NCBI RefSeq assembly: GCF_001650405.1
Contig: NZ_LWCU01000023.1
Location: 1 to 64,000, forward strand
Length of the DNA stretch: 64,000 bases
Direction of reading: 5' to 3'
From: Microbacterium sp. H83
Lineage (GTDB): Bacteria > Actinomycetota > Actinomycetes > Actinomycetales > Microbacteriaceae
Shown: positions 7,877-15,594 of the stretch, piece after piece
How positions within the stretch are numbered: the stretch's first letter is position 1
How the letters are laid out: every line of letters starts with the position of its first letter
Notes under the pieces: generated by a model
What the model was told of the DNA's origin: nothing
Seen by the model: only the letters and a program-made list of their open reading frames with translations
The model's database searches: none
Translations under genes and position numbers: made by a program

Positions 7877-9193
7877 ATGGCCATCGTCGACCCACCCCCC
7901 AGGATCGCCCCGAGCACTCCCCCGCCCCGCGGTCGGGATACGGGGATCGACCTTCTGCGCGCGATCTGCGTGATCGGCGTCGTGGTCCTCCACGCGGTCA
8001 TGGTGGGCGTCACCGTCGTCGACGGCGCCCCGGAGTTCGCCAACGCGAGCGAGGGCGAGGCGTGGATCGTCCCTCTCAGCTGGGTGCTGCAGGTGATGCC
8101 CCTGTTCTTCGTGATCGGCGGATTCGCCGGCCTGCACTCCTGGCGTCGGCTGCGGGAGCGGGGAGGCTCGGCGGGAGACTTCGTCGCCGCGCGCGTGCAC
8201 CGCCTGCTGCGTCCGGCGGTCGTCGTGATCGGCGTGGTCGGCGTGCTCCTCGCGGCGCTCGCCGTTGCCGGAGTCCCCGCCGATCTGGTCGCGACGGCCG
8301 GCTACCGCTACGGCCAGCCGCTGTGGTTCCTGGCCGTGTTCCTGCTCTGCCAGTCTCTGCTCCCCGCACTGGCCTCCGCGCACACCCGGCGACCGATCCT
8401 CAGCATCCTGCTGCTCGTCGTCGGTGCCGGCGTCGTCGATCTCCTGCGCGCTCTCACCGGCATCGAGGGTCTCGGCATGCTCAACCTGGCGTTCGTCTGG
8501 CTCAGCCTGCAGCAGCTCGGCTTCTTCCTCGCCGACGGCACCGTCCATCGACTGTCCCGCCGGGTGAGGGCAGCCGTCGGCGGGGTCGCGCTCGTGCTGC
8601 TCGCCGCCGCCTTCACGGGAGGGCTCTCCTCCCCCGACCTCATCGCCCACATCAACCCGCCCACGGCAGCGCTCATCCTCGTCGGCGTCGTGCAGCTGAG
8701 CGCGGTGTCGCTGCTCCGCGACCGGATCGAGGCGTTCAGCCGGCGCCCCCGGTGCGCGGCCCTCTCGGCGTTCGTGAACGCGCGCACCATGACCGTCTAC
8801 CTCTGGCACATGCCGGTGCTGCTGGGTATGGCCGGGGTCTCTGCGCTGTTCGCCCTGTCCACGGGTCTCGCTCTCCCCGAGCCGAGCAGCGCCGAGTGGT
8901 GGCTGACCCGGCCGCTGTGGCTCGGTGCGGCGCTGATCCTGACGGCCGTCGTCGCCGTGGCGCTCGCCCGGCACGAGGCCGTCCGCGCTCCGCGCCCCAC
9001 GCGGTCGGCGCGCGGACTCGTCCTCGCCGTGGCGCTCGGCCTGTCGTCCGTCGTGCTCCTGCTCGCCGTGGGGACCACGGTGCTCACGGCCGCCGTCGCC
9101 GTCGCAGGCCTCGTCGCCGCCCTGCGGCTCGCTCGTCGGTCAGACGAGACCGCGCGCCGCGAGAGCGTCGCCGACGTCATCCGCGTGGCGTAG
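7877..9193 (+). CDS. Acyltransferase 3 family membrane protein
   Basis: 438-residue integral membrane acyltransferase of the AT3/OafA type. Early motif RDTGIDLLRAICVIGVVVLH has the R-x-x-x-x-D-L-R-A pattern with the conserved His of helix 1; VMPLFFVIGGFAG and TVYLWHMPVL are also typical. About ten to twelve membrane spans. Such proteins acetylate or succinylate glycans, lipids or antibiotics using acyl-CoA; the acceptor here is unknown. ATG start preceded by GAGGAGGA. The last 54 bases overlap the convergent bioN gene. Confidence 0.85.
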   Translation: MAIVDPPPRIAPSTPPPRGRDTGIDLLRAICVIGVVVLHAVMVGVTVVDGAPEFANASEGEAWIVPLSWVLQVMPLFFVIGGFAGLHSWRRLRERGGSAGDFVAARVHRLLRPAVVVIGVVGVLLAALAVAGVPADLVATAGYRYGQPLWFLAVFLLCQSLLPALASAHTRRPILSILLLVVGAGVVDLLRALTGIEGLGMLNLAFVWLSLQQLGFFLADGTVHRLSRRVRAAVGGVALVLLAAAFTGGLSSPDLIAHINPPTAALILVGVVQLSAVSLLRDRIEAFSRRPRCAALSAFVNARTMTVYLWHMPVLLGMAGVSALFALSTGLALPEPSSAEWWLTRPLWLGAALILTAVVAVALARHEAVRAPRPTRSARGLVLAVALGLSSVVLLLAVGTTVLTAAVAVAGLVAALRLARRSDETARRESVADVIRVA

Positions 9194-9733
9194 CGTGCGC
9201 ACGAGCAGAGGCACGATCGCCCGCGGTCCCGGGCGGACGCCGCGCGCACGCTGCGCCTCCCCGATCTCCGCCGCGAACCCTGAGACGACGGGCACCAGCG
9301 TGAGCGTGAGGGAGATCGTCATGGCGATGGCGTCGGTGTCCGCCCCCCTGCGGCGCGCAGGCGACAGGAGCCGCTGCAGCACCGCGAGCAGCTGTCCCAT
9401 CGGCGTGGTGAGGGTGAGCAGGGTCGCCAGCAGCACGAGCGCTGCGACCTTGAGGGTGCTGATCCAGGCCGCCAACGGGGAGACGAAGATCCACAGCGCA
9501 CCGCCCATCACCAGCACCAGCCAGCGGAGTCGCCGGATTTCCGCTCCGAGCACGCGCCACGGCATCTGTGCGACGACGAAGAGCCCGCAGACGCCGAGCA
9601 GCACCAGCGCGATGCTGACGGCATCGTGGGGCGCGAGCGAAATCCCGAGGGCGGTGAGCGCGAGGGCGAGCAGCTTGCATCCGGCCCCCATCCGGTGCAC
9701 GGGGCTCGAGCCGGGCCGGTACAGCTGGATCAT
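9140..9733 (-). CDS. bioN: Biotin ECF transporter transmembrane component (EcfT type)
   Basis: 197-residue transmembrane coupling subunit of an energy-coupling factor transporter. It has four to five membrane helices and a cytoplasmic region with EIGEAQRARGVRPG, matching the Ala-Arg-Gly coupling motif of EcfT/BioN. It links the BioM ATPase to the substrate-binding BioY. Third gene of bioY-bioM-bioN, with a 4-base overlap with bioM. Its 3' end overlaps the acyltransferase gene on the other strand by 54 bases. Confidence 0.88.
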   Translation of the reverse strand: MIQLYRPGSSPVHRMGAGCKLLALALTALGISLAPHDAVSIALVLLGVCGLFVVAQMPWRVLGAEIRRLRWLVLVMGGALWIFVSPLAAWISTLKVAALVLLATLLTLTTPMGQLLAVLQRLLSPARRRGADTDAIAMTISLTLTLVPVVSGFAAEIGEAQRARGVRPGPRAIVPLLVRTLRHADDVGDALAARGLV

Positions 9734-10458
9734 GCGCAGCTCCTCCGGTACGCATCGATGACGGTGGCGGGGTCGCCGGATGCCGTGATCGCACCGTCGT
9801 CGAACAGCAGCGCGTGATCGCAGCGGGCGGCGAGGTCGAGGTCGTGCGTCGCCACCACCAGCCGCGCGGGACCGGCGAGGAGCAGATCTCCGATGCGGCG
9901 GGCGTTCCGCAGGTCGAGCAGGGTGGTCGGCTCGTCGGCGACCAGGAGCGCCGGGTCGGCGATCAGGACAGAGGCGAGCGCGAGGAGCTGCTTCTGCCCG
10001 CCGGAGAGCGCCGATGCGGGGATGTCGCCCCGATCCTCCAGGCCGTGCGCGTGCAGCGCCTCCGCCACGCGCCGGTCGATCTCCTTCCGTGGCCGCCCCC
10101 GCAGGGAGAGACGCAGATCCTCCACAGCCGTCGGCATCAGGATCTGCGCCTGCGGGTCGGTGAAGACGAAACCGACGCGACGACGCACCGCCCGCGCGTC
10201 GCGCCGCGTGTCGAGACCGTCCACCGTCACCGCGCCGACGGTCGGCAGCACGAGTCCGTTGAGCAGGCGCACGAACGTGGACTTGCCCGATCCGTTCGCC
10301 CCGATCACGGCGGTGCGGCGCGCCGCGAGTCGCGCGCTCACCCCGCGCAGGATCGCACGTCCGTCGCGCTCGACCGTGACGCCGTCGATCTCGATGGCGG
10401 AAGGAGCCGCCTCCCCGACGGCGGGGATCGCGGCGGACGGCGCGGCCTCAGACGGCAC
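9730..10458 (-). CDS. bioM: Biotin ECF transporter ATP-binding protein
   Basis: 242-residue ABC ATPase driving biotin uptake. Walker A GANGSGKST at 53-61, Q-loop region FVFTDPQAQIL, signature LSGGQKQLLALA, Walker B LLVADEPTTLLD and switch His in VATHDLD. An unusual Ala/Pro-rich N-terminal extension of about 20 residues precedes the domain. GTG start overlapping the bioY stop by 11 bases. The dedicated bioM/bioN pair beside bioY marks a three-part biotin transporter rather than a shared ECF module. Confidence 0.9.
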   Translation of the reverse strand: MPSEAAPSAAIPAVGEAAPSAIEIDGVTVERDGRAILRGVSARLAARRTAVIGANGSGKSTFVRLLNGLVLPTVGAVTVDGLDTRRDARAVRRRVGFVFTDPQAQILMPTAVEDLRLSLRGRPRKEIDRRVAEALHAHGLEDRGDIPASALSGGQKQLLALASVLIADPALLVADEPTTLLDLRNARRIGDLLLAGPARLVVATHDLDLAARCDHALLFDDGAITASGDPATVIDAYRRSCA

Positions 10459-11026
10459 GGGGGGCGGAGGCGGAGGCGGCGCGACCGAACGCCGGCGGGT
10501 ACGCGCGGCGGAGAGCGATCACGAGCACCGTGGCGGTCGCCGCCTTGAGGGCGTCCCCGGGGAGGAACACGATGCTCGAGGCGGCCGCAGTCCGCAGATC
10601 CATGCCCAGCACGAGGGCCTGCACCGGAATGCCGAAGGCGTAAACGACCAGGATGCCGCCCAGGACGGTCGCCAGCGCCGTGCGCCACCACGTCACCCGG
10701 TGCCCGCGCATGATCAGACCGATCACGACGGCCCCCGCCACCCACCCGAGGAGGTATCCGGCGGTGGGTCCGACGAACGCGCCGAGGCCGCCGCGCCCGC
10801 CGGCGAGCACCGGGAGTCCCACTGCTGCGAGAGCGAGGACGAGGAGGACCGACAGCGGCGCTCGGCGCGGGCCGAGCACCGCGCCCGCGAGCATGACCCC
10901 CAGCGTCTGCGCGGTGATGGGCACGCCGCCGGGGATCGGGACGGTCACCATGCCGAGCGCGACGAGGAGTGCCGCGAAGATCGCGACACGCGCCAGCTCC
11001 CTCCCGGCATCCGGATTCTGGTTCAT
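10448..11026 (-). CDS. bioY: Biotin transporter substrate-binding S component
   Basis: 192-residue, six-helix membrane S component that binds biotin. Family motifs visible: VPIPGGVPITAQTLGVMLAG near residues 29-48, GGRGGLGAFVGPTAGYLLGW near 76-95 and FLPGDALKAATA near the C-terminus. The ATG at 11026 was chosen because AGGAGGG (11037-11043) lies 10 bases upstream. First gene of the uptake operon; its 5' untranslated region contains the double BioQ-type operator, so biotin status probably controls it. Confidence 0.93.
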   Translation of the reverse strand: MNQNPDAGRELARVAIFAALLVALGMVTVPIPGGVPITAQTLGVMLAGAVLGPRRAPLSVLLVLALAAVGLPVLAGGRGGLGAFVGPTAGYLLGWVAGAVVIGLIMRGHRVTWWRTALATVLGGILVVYAFGIPVQALVLGMDLRTAAASSIVFLPGDALKAATATVLVIALRRAYPPAFGRAASASAPRAV

Positions 11027-11042
11027 GATCTCTGCACCCTCC

Positions 11043-11070
11043 TGAACAGTGTTCACGTGAACGGTGTTCA
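11043..11070. promoter_or_regulatory. Double BioQ-type operator, two TGAAC-N3-GTTCA palindromes
   Basis: TGAACAGTGTTCA (11043-11055) and TGAACGGTGTTCA (11058-11070) are perfect 5-base-arm palindromes repeated with a 15-base period. The junction between them makes a third palindrome, GTTCACGTGAAC. From memory, TGAAC-N3-GTTAC-like sites are bound by the TetR repressor BioQ of Corynebacterium and relatives. The location between bioYMN and a TetR gene makes binding by the adjacent regulator likely. Confidence 0.85.
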
Positions 11071-11079
11071 CTATAGTGA
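11068..11079. promoter_or_regulatory. Palindromic shared -10 element for bioY and the repressor gene
   Basis: TCACTATAGTGA is a perfect 12-base palindrome, so TATAGT reads as a -10 box on both strands (plus 11072-11077, minus 11070-11075). On the plus strand the repressor ATG at 11084 lies 6 bases after the box, so its mRNA may be leaderless. On the minus strand transcription would run through both operators before bioY. Predicted from sequence only. Confidence 0.6.
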
Positions 11080-11083
11080 GCGG

Positions 11084-11671
11084 ATGACCCCCGATCACAA
11101 TCCGACCCGTCGCGACAGGGACGCCGTGGCCAGGGCCGCGCTCGCCCTCCTCGACGAGGTCGGCCTCGCCGACCTCTCCATGCGCCGCATCGCCAGCCGG
11201 CTCGACGTCCAGCCCAGCGCCCTGTACTGGCACTACTCGAGCAAGCAGGCACTCCTCGCCGAGCTCGCCGACCGCATCACGACGGGTATCGCATCCGGCG
11301 ACACGGCGGTGCTGCCCCTGGCGCGCAGCATCCGCGACGCGCTCTTCACCTACCGCGACGGCGCCGAGCTCGTCCTGAGCACGTACGCGCTCGGCCTCGG
11401 GTCCGCGCACGCTCAGACAGCGCTCGAGGCTGCTCTCCGCCGCTCCGGAGCGTCGGACGCGTCGGGACGGGCGGCTGCGCTGCTCCACTTCGTGCTCGGT
11501 CACGCGACACTCGTGCAGCAGCGCATGCACGCCGACAGCCACGGGGTCGTGCAGAACGTCGACGAGCACGACGCCACGGCCGGCTTCGACCGGATCTTCG
11601 ACCTCGGCGTGAGCGCGCTCGCCGGGGCGCTCGTCAGCGGAGGGCCGACTCCGCCGCGTGGCCGAGCCTGA
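11084..11671 (+). CDS. bioQ: TetR family repressor of biotin uptake, BioQ-like
   Basis: 195-residue TetR-family repressor. The helix-turn-helix spans about residues 25-60 (LADLSMRRIASRLDVQPSAL, then YWHYSSKQALLAELAD). The C-terminal two thirds are all-helical, matching TetR C-terminal ligand/dimer domains. Divergent from bioYMN with two palindromic sites of BioQ type between them, so autoregulation and repression of biotin uptake is the natural model. BioQ identity is inferred from operator and neighbourhood. Its 3' end overlaps the convergent MFS gene by 38 bases. Confidence 0.8.
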   Translation: MTPDHNPTRRDRDAVARAALALLDEVGLADLSMRRIASRLDVQPSALYWHYSSKQALLAELADRITTGIASGDTAVLPLARSIRDALFTYRDGAELVLSTYALGLGSAHAQTALEAALRRSGASDASGRAAALLHFVLGHATLVQQRMHADSHGVVQNVDEHDATAGFDRIFDLGVSALAGALVSGGPTPPRGRA

Positions 11672-13004
11672 GGCCGGGGAGGAAGGCGACGACGACGAGG
11701 CCGAGCGAGATCAGGAAGACGGCTCCGACATCGGCGACATGTCCGCCCAGGCTGGCGACCGCGAGCCCCGAGACGGCGATCACGACCGCCGAGCCCGTCG
11801 AGTCCGAGATCGAGAGCGCCGACGAGTTGAAGCCCTGGTTGCCCTCGTCGGAGTACGCGAGGGTGAGGACGGTCAGGCGCGGGTAGAGCAGGCCCATGCC
11901 GGCTCCGGCGAATCCCCACGCGACGACGACGACGGCAGGCGGCACATCGCCGATCGCCGTGACGAGCACACCGGCGATCGCGATCACCAGGAGCGCCAGG
12001 CTGATGAGAGTGATGCGGCGATTGCCCAGCCGCTCCCCGATCCGGCCCTGCAGGTTCGATGCTCCGGCCCAGGCGAACGCGGCGAACATGAGTCCGACGC
12101 CCGCCCACGTCGCCGACCACCCGAACCCCTCGATGAGGAGGTACGGGATGTACGCCTCGGTGGCGAAGAACGCTCCCGCCACCATCCCGCGCATCAGCAC
12201 GACACTGGGCAGCCCTCTTCCGGCGCGCAGGGTCCGCTTCGGCAGCAGCGGCAGTACGGTGATCGCGATGCCGAGGACCGCCCCTATCGCGACCGGCCAG
12301 CGCAGCGCCGCGGGCATGTCGGCGGTGAGGCCCAGGATCACGGCGAACGCCGCGACGACGAACGCCAGCGCCAGGCGGATCAGAAGCGCGCGACGATCCT
12401 GCGGCTCGCCGTGACCGAGATCCAGGCCGCGCAGTCGTACCGCGATCAGGAGGAAGGCGATCGCCGTGAGCACGGCGACGCCGAGGAAGGCCCAGCGCCA
12501 GTCGAGGTACTCGGCGACCGCACCGGCGAGGAACGGCCCGATCATCGACGGCACGATCCAGGCGGCGGCGAAGGCCGCGAACACCCTGCCGTGCAGATAG
12601 GGCGGGTAGAGCCGGGCGACGACGACGTACAGCGCGACCGTCTGGCCACCGGTGCCGAGTCCCTGCACGAGACGGCCGATGAGGAACTGCTCCATGGTCA
12701 CGGCGAAGCCGGAGATCAGCAGCCCGACGAGGAAGAGCGTCACGGCGACGTACAGGGCCCCGCGGGGGCCGCGCGCGTCCGACCACGCACCGGCCGCGAC
12801 CATGCCGATCACGCTCGTCGCGAGTGTTCCGGCGAACGCCGCGGCGAACAGCGCGCTCCCGTCCAGGGCCGCGCTGACGATGGGCATCACCGTGGTCACC
12901 GCGAGCGCCTCGATCGCAGCGAGGAAGATCAGGGCGACGGACCCGACGGTGACCCAGACCCGTTCGCGGTCCCAGATGGTCGCCGTGGTCGCGGCCTCGC
13001 TCAT
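11634..13004 (-). CDS. MFS transporter (DHA-type)
   Basis: 456-residue major facilitator with about 12-14 transmembrane helices. Motif A-like loop GAWSDARGPRGALYV (about residues 72-86) and RLVQGLGTGGQTVALYVVVA (motif B/C region) suit the drug:proton antiporter branch. Substrate unknown. The ATG at 13004 overlaps the stop of the upstream aminotransferase (ATGA), so the two are co-translated; export of an amino-acid-related metabolite is possible but speculative. Confidence 0.85.
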   Translation of the reverse strand: MSEAATTATIWDRERVWVTVGSVALIFLAAIEALAVTTVMPIVSAALDGSALFAAAFAGTLATSVIGMVAAGAWSDARGPRGALYVAVTLFLVGLLISGFAVTMEQFLIGRLVQGLGTGGQTVALYVVVARLYPPYLHGRVFAAFAAAWIVPSMIGPFLAGAVAEYLDWRWAFLGVAVLTAIAFLLIAVRLRGLDLGHGEPQDRRALLIRLALAFVVAAFAVILGLTADMPAALRWPVAIGAVLGIAITVLPLLPKRTLRAGRGLPSVVLMRGMVAGAFFATEAYIPYLLIEGFGWSATWAGVGLMFAAFAWAGASNLQGRIGERLGNRRITLISLALLVIAIAGVLVTAIGDVPPAVVVVAWGFAGAGMGLLYPRLTVLTLAYSDEGNQGFNSSALSISDSTGSAVVIAVSGLAVASLGGHVADVGAVFLISLGLVVVAFLPGLRLGHAAESALR

Positions 13005-14155
13005 CGGTCGGCGAGCGACGCCATGCGCTCGATCGCCTCGGTGATGATCTCCGGGCTCGTGCCGAAGTTCAACCGCACATGTCCGCGGCCCTCGGCGCCG
13101 AATCCCGGCCCGGCGCTCAGCGCGACCCTGGCCTCCTTCAGGATGCGCCGAGCGGGGCTGTCTCCCCATCCGAGCGCCGACAGATCGATCCACGCCAGAT
13201 ACCCGGCCTCCGGAAGGCGGTACCTCGCCGTGGGGAGATGCGCCGCCAGGAGGTCCTCCACCAGCACGCGGTTCTCGTCGAGGGTGCGCAGCAGTCCGTC
13301 GAGCCACGGATCACTCGCCTCGGAGAAGGCGGCGACGGCGGCGATCAGACCGAGCTGGCCGGTGCGCCACTCGACCTCGATCGGCAGGGCGCGCACGACC
13401 GCGGACGTCTCGTCGGACGCCGTGACCATGAGGGCGCACTTGAGGCCCGCGAGGTTGAAGGCCTTGCTGGCGCTGACGACGGCGTAGCCCACGCGCTCCG
13501 CTGCCGCGCCCGTCGCCAGGAACGGCGTGAAGCCCGCGCCGGGCTGCGCGAGCGGCGCGTGGATCTCATCGGAGACGACGGCGGCGCCGAACTCCTCCGC
13601 AAGGTCCGCGAGGGCCGCGAGCGATGCGCGATCGTGCACCGTGCCCGTCGGGTTCTGCGGGTTGCAGAGCAGGATCGCCGTCGCACCGTCCTCCAACGCC
13701 GTGCGGACGCCAGGGAGATCGATCTCCCAGGCAGCCCCGGTGTCGCGGAGCGGCACGCGCTCGACCTCGGCACCCGCCTCGGCCACCAGATCGAAGAACG
13801 GCGGATAGATCGGGGGCATGACCACCACGCGCTCCCCCGGCTGCGTGACGCGCCGGAGGATCTCGACGATCCCCATGCTGACGTCGGCCGTGCTACGCAT
13901 GCGGGCGGGATCCACCTGCCAGCCGAATCGGCGCAGGGCGAACGCCGTGTAGGACTCCGCGAGAGGGCCCCGGGATGCGGTGTAGCCGGTGTCGCCGATG
14001 TCGATCGCGTGCCGCAGAGCGGCGGTCACCTCCGGCGCGAGCGGGAAGTCCGTCTCCGCGACGAAGAGCGGCAGGACGTCGGCGGGATACTCCCGCCACT
14101 TCTCGCTGGTGCGCTCGCGAAGCTCCGCCAGCGGCAGAGCCCTGACCTCGAGCAT
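13001..14155 (-). CDS. MalY/PatB-type PLP-dependent aminotransferase or C-S lyase
   Basis: 384-residue fold-type I PLP enzyme. The Schiff-base lysine lies in SASKAFNLAGLK; NPQNPTGTVH and the VVSDEIHAPL Asp/Glu that contacts the PLP pyridine are present; the N-terminus (WREYPADVLPLFVAETDFPL) is of the MalY/PatB type. Members cleave cystathionine or cysteine conjugates, or transaminate. It starts only 2 bases after the sufT stop, so it may be expressed with the suf operon. It is not a SufS cysteine desulfurase: the fold matches but the motifs differ. Confidence 0.83.
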   Translation of the reverse strand: MLEVRALPLAELRERTSEKWREYPADVLPLFVAETDFPLAPEVTAALRHAIDIGDTGYTASRGPLAESYTAFALRRFGWQVDPARMRSTADVSMGIVEILRRVTQPGERVVVMPPIYPPFFDLVAEAGAEVERVPLRDTGAAWEIDLPGVRTALEDGATAILLCNPQNPTGTVHDRASLAALADLAEEFGAAVVSDEIHAPLAQPGAGFTPFLATGAAAERVGYAVVSASKAFNLAGLKCALMVTASDETSAVVRALPIEVEWRTGQLGLIAAVAAFSEASDPWLDGLLRTLDENRVLVEDLLAAHLPTARYRLPEAGYLAWIDLSALGWGDSPARRILKEARVALSAGPGFGAEGRGHVRLNFGTSPEIITEAIERMASLADR

Positions 14156-14157
14156 CC

Positions 14158-14487
14158 TCAGATGGCGAAGCCGAGGGCGCGCATCATGTCGCGACCGTCG
14201 TCCGTGATCCGCTCGGGACCCCACGGCGGCATCCACACCCAGTTGATGCGGAAGCGGTCGACGACGTCGTCCAGGGCCTGGGCGGTCTGGTCCTCGAGCA
14301 CGTCCGTGAGCGGGCAGCCGGCGCTGGTGAGCGTCATGTGGATGACGAGTGCATCGTTCTCGTCGTCCCAGGCGAGGTCGTAGATGAGGCCGAGGTCGAC
14401 GACGTTGATCCCGAGCTCGGGATCCATGACGTCCTTGAGTGCCTCGGTGACCTCGTCGTACTTCGCGTCCGTGAGGGTGGCTGACAT
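14158..14487 (-). CDS. sufT: Metal-sulfur cluster assembly factor (MIP18/DUF59)
   Basis: 109-residue MIP18-family protein that helps transfer or mature Fe-S clusters. VMDPELGINVVDLGLIYDL (residues about 20-38) and TLTSAGCPLTDVLEDQ with the conserved Cys near residue 58 are diagnostic; the tail WMPPWGPERITDDGRDMMRA is also typical. Fifth gene of sufB-sufD-Rieske-sufC-sufT, 9 bases after sufC. Confidence 0.9.
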   Translation of the reverse strand: MSATLTDAKYDEVTEALKDVMDPELGINVVDLGLIYDLAWDDENDALVIHMTLTSAGCPLTDVLEDQTAQALDDVVDRFRINWVWMPPWGPERITDDGRDMMRALGFAI

Positions 14488-14496
14488 GCCTTCAGC

Positions 14497-15267
14497 CTAC
14501 GCCTCGATGGGGGCGGCGGGGTCGAGGAACCGGTCGTAGCCCTCTTCCTCGAGCCGGTCGGCGAGCTCCGGTCCGCCCTCTTCGACGATCTTGCCCGCGA
14601 CGACGACGTGCACGAAGTCGGGACGGATGTAGCGGAGGATACGGGTGTAGTGCGTGATGAGCAGCACGCCGAGACCGGTGGCCTCCTTGGCGCGGTTGAC
14701 GCCCTCGGAGACGATCTTCAGCGCGTCGACGTCGAGGCCGGAGTCGGTCTCGTCGAGGATCGCGAACTGCGGCTTGAGGACCTCGAGCTGGAGGATCTCA
14801 TGACGCTTCTTCTCGCCGCCGGAGAAGCCCTCGTTGACGTTGCGCTGCGCGAACTTCGGGTCCATCCGGAGGTTGGCCATGGCCGCCTTGACGTCCTTGG
14901 TCCAGCCGCGGATCGCCGGCGCCTCGCCGTCGAGCGCCGTCTTGGCGGTGCGGAGGAAGTTCGTCACGGTCACGCCGGGGATCTCCACGGGGTACTGCAT
15001 CGCGAGGAACAGGCCGGCCCTGGCACGCTCGTCGACCGACATCTCCAAGACGTCCTGACCGTCGAAGGTGATGGAGCCCGAGGTGACGGTGTACTTCGGG
15101 TGTCCGGCGATCGTGTAGGCGAGGGTGGACTTGCCCGAGCCGTTCGGCCCCATGATGGCGTGGGTCTCACCGGTGTTCATGGTGAGGGTGATTCCGTTGA
15201 GGATCGGGGTGGTCCCCGCCTCGGTCTCGACCGTCACGTGCAGGTCGCGGATTTCGAGAACAGACAT
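14497..15267 (-). CDS. sufC: Fe-S cluster assembly ATPase SufC
   Basis: 256-residue ABC-type ATPase of the SufBCD scaffold, which energises cluster assembly. Walker A GPNGSGKST near 39-47, signature FSGGEKKRHEILQLEVL, Walker B FAILDETDSGLDVDAL with the SufC-specific DETDSGLD, and switch-region LLITHYTRIL. Begins immediately after the Rieske gene stop, without intervening bases. Cytoplasmic. Confidence 0.96.
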   Translation of the reverse strand: MSVLEIRDLHVTVETEAGTTPILNGITLTMNTGETHAIMGPNGSGKSTLAYTIAGHPKYTVTSGSITFDGQDVLEMSVDERARAGLFLAMQYPVEIPGVTVTNFLRTAKTALDGEAPAIRGWTKDVKAAMANLRMDPKFAQRNVNEGFSGGEKKRHEILQLEVLKPQFAILDETDSGLDVDALKIVSEGVNRAKEATGLGVLLITHYTRILRYIRPDFVHVVVAGKIVEEGGPELADRLEEEGYDRFLDPAAPIEA

Positions 15268-15594
15268 TCAGACTTCCTTCGTCACAGTCGGATCGATGAG
15301 CACGTCGTCGCCGTCGATCTCGACGACGTAGACCGGCACGGGCTCATAAGCGGGGAGGTTCTGGGGCTTGCCGGTGAGCAGGGAGAACGCCGAGCCATGG
15401 GCCCAGCACTCGACCGTGTCACCCTCGACGAAGCCCTCGGAGAGGGAGATGTCGCCGTGCGTGCAGGTGTCGCCGATGGCGTGGATGACGCCCTCGGAGT
15501 CCTTGATGACGGTGATCGGCACGCCGTTCGGCTCGACACGCAGCGGCGTGTCCATCTCGAGGTCGGCGACGGCGCACACGCGCTCTGCGCTCAT
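15268..15594 (-). CDS. Rieske-type [2Fe-2S] ferredoxin in the suf operon
   Basis: 108-residue single-domain Rieske protein similar to ferredoxin subunits of non-heme iron oxygenases. Cluster ligands are visible: Cys44-Thr-His46 and Cys63-Trp-Ala-His66. No oxygenase gene is nearby; the position between sufD and sufC, with an ATGA overlap to sufD and direct abutment to sufC, says it belongs to cluster assembly, perhaps as electron donor. This placement recurs in actinobacterial suf operons as far as I know. Confidence 0.9.
   Translation of the reverse strand: MSAERVCAVADLEMDTPLRVEPNGVPITVIKDSEGVIHAIGDTCTHGDISLSEGFVEGDTVECWAHGSAFSLLTGKPQNLPAYEPVPVYVVEIDGDDVLIDPTVTKEV

Noticed and set aside
11634..13307. 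Long N-terminal extension of the MFS transporter
   Set aside because: Upstream codons lie inside the aminotransferase gene; ATG 13004 with the ATGA overlap gives the normal MFS N-terminus.
13001..14155. SufS cysteine desulfurase beside the suf operon
   Set aside because: Motifs SASKAFNLAGLK and the N-terminus match MalY/PatB lyases or aminotransferases, not the class II SufS active site.
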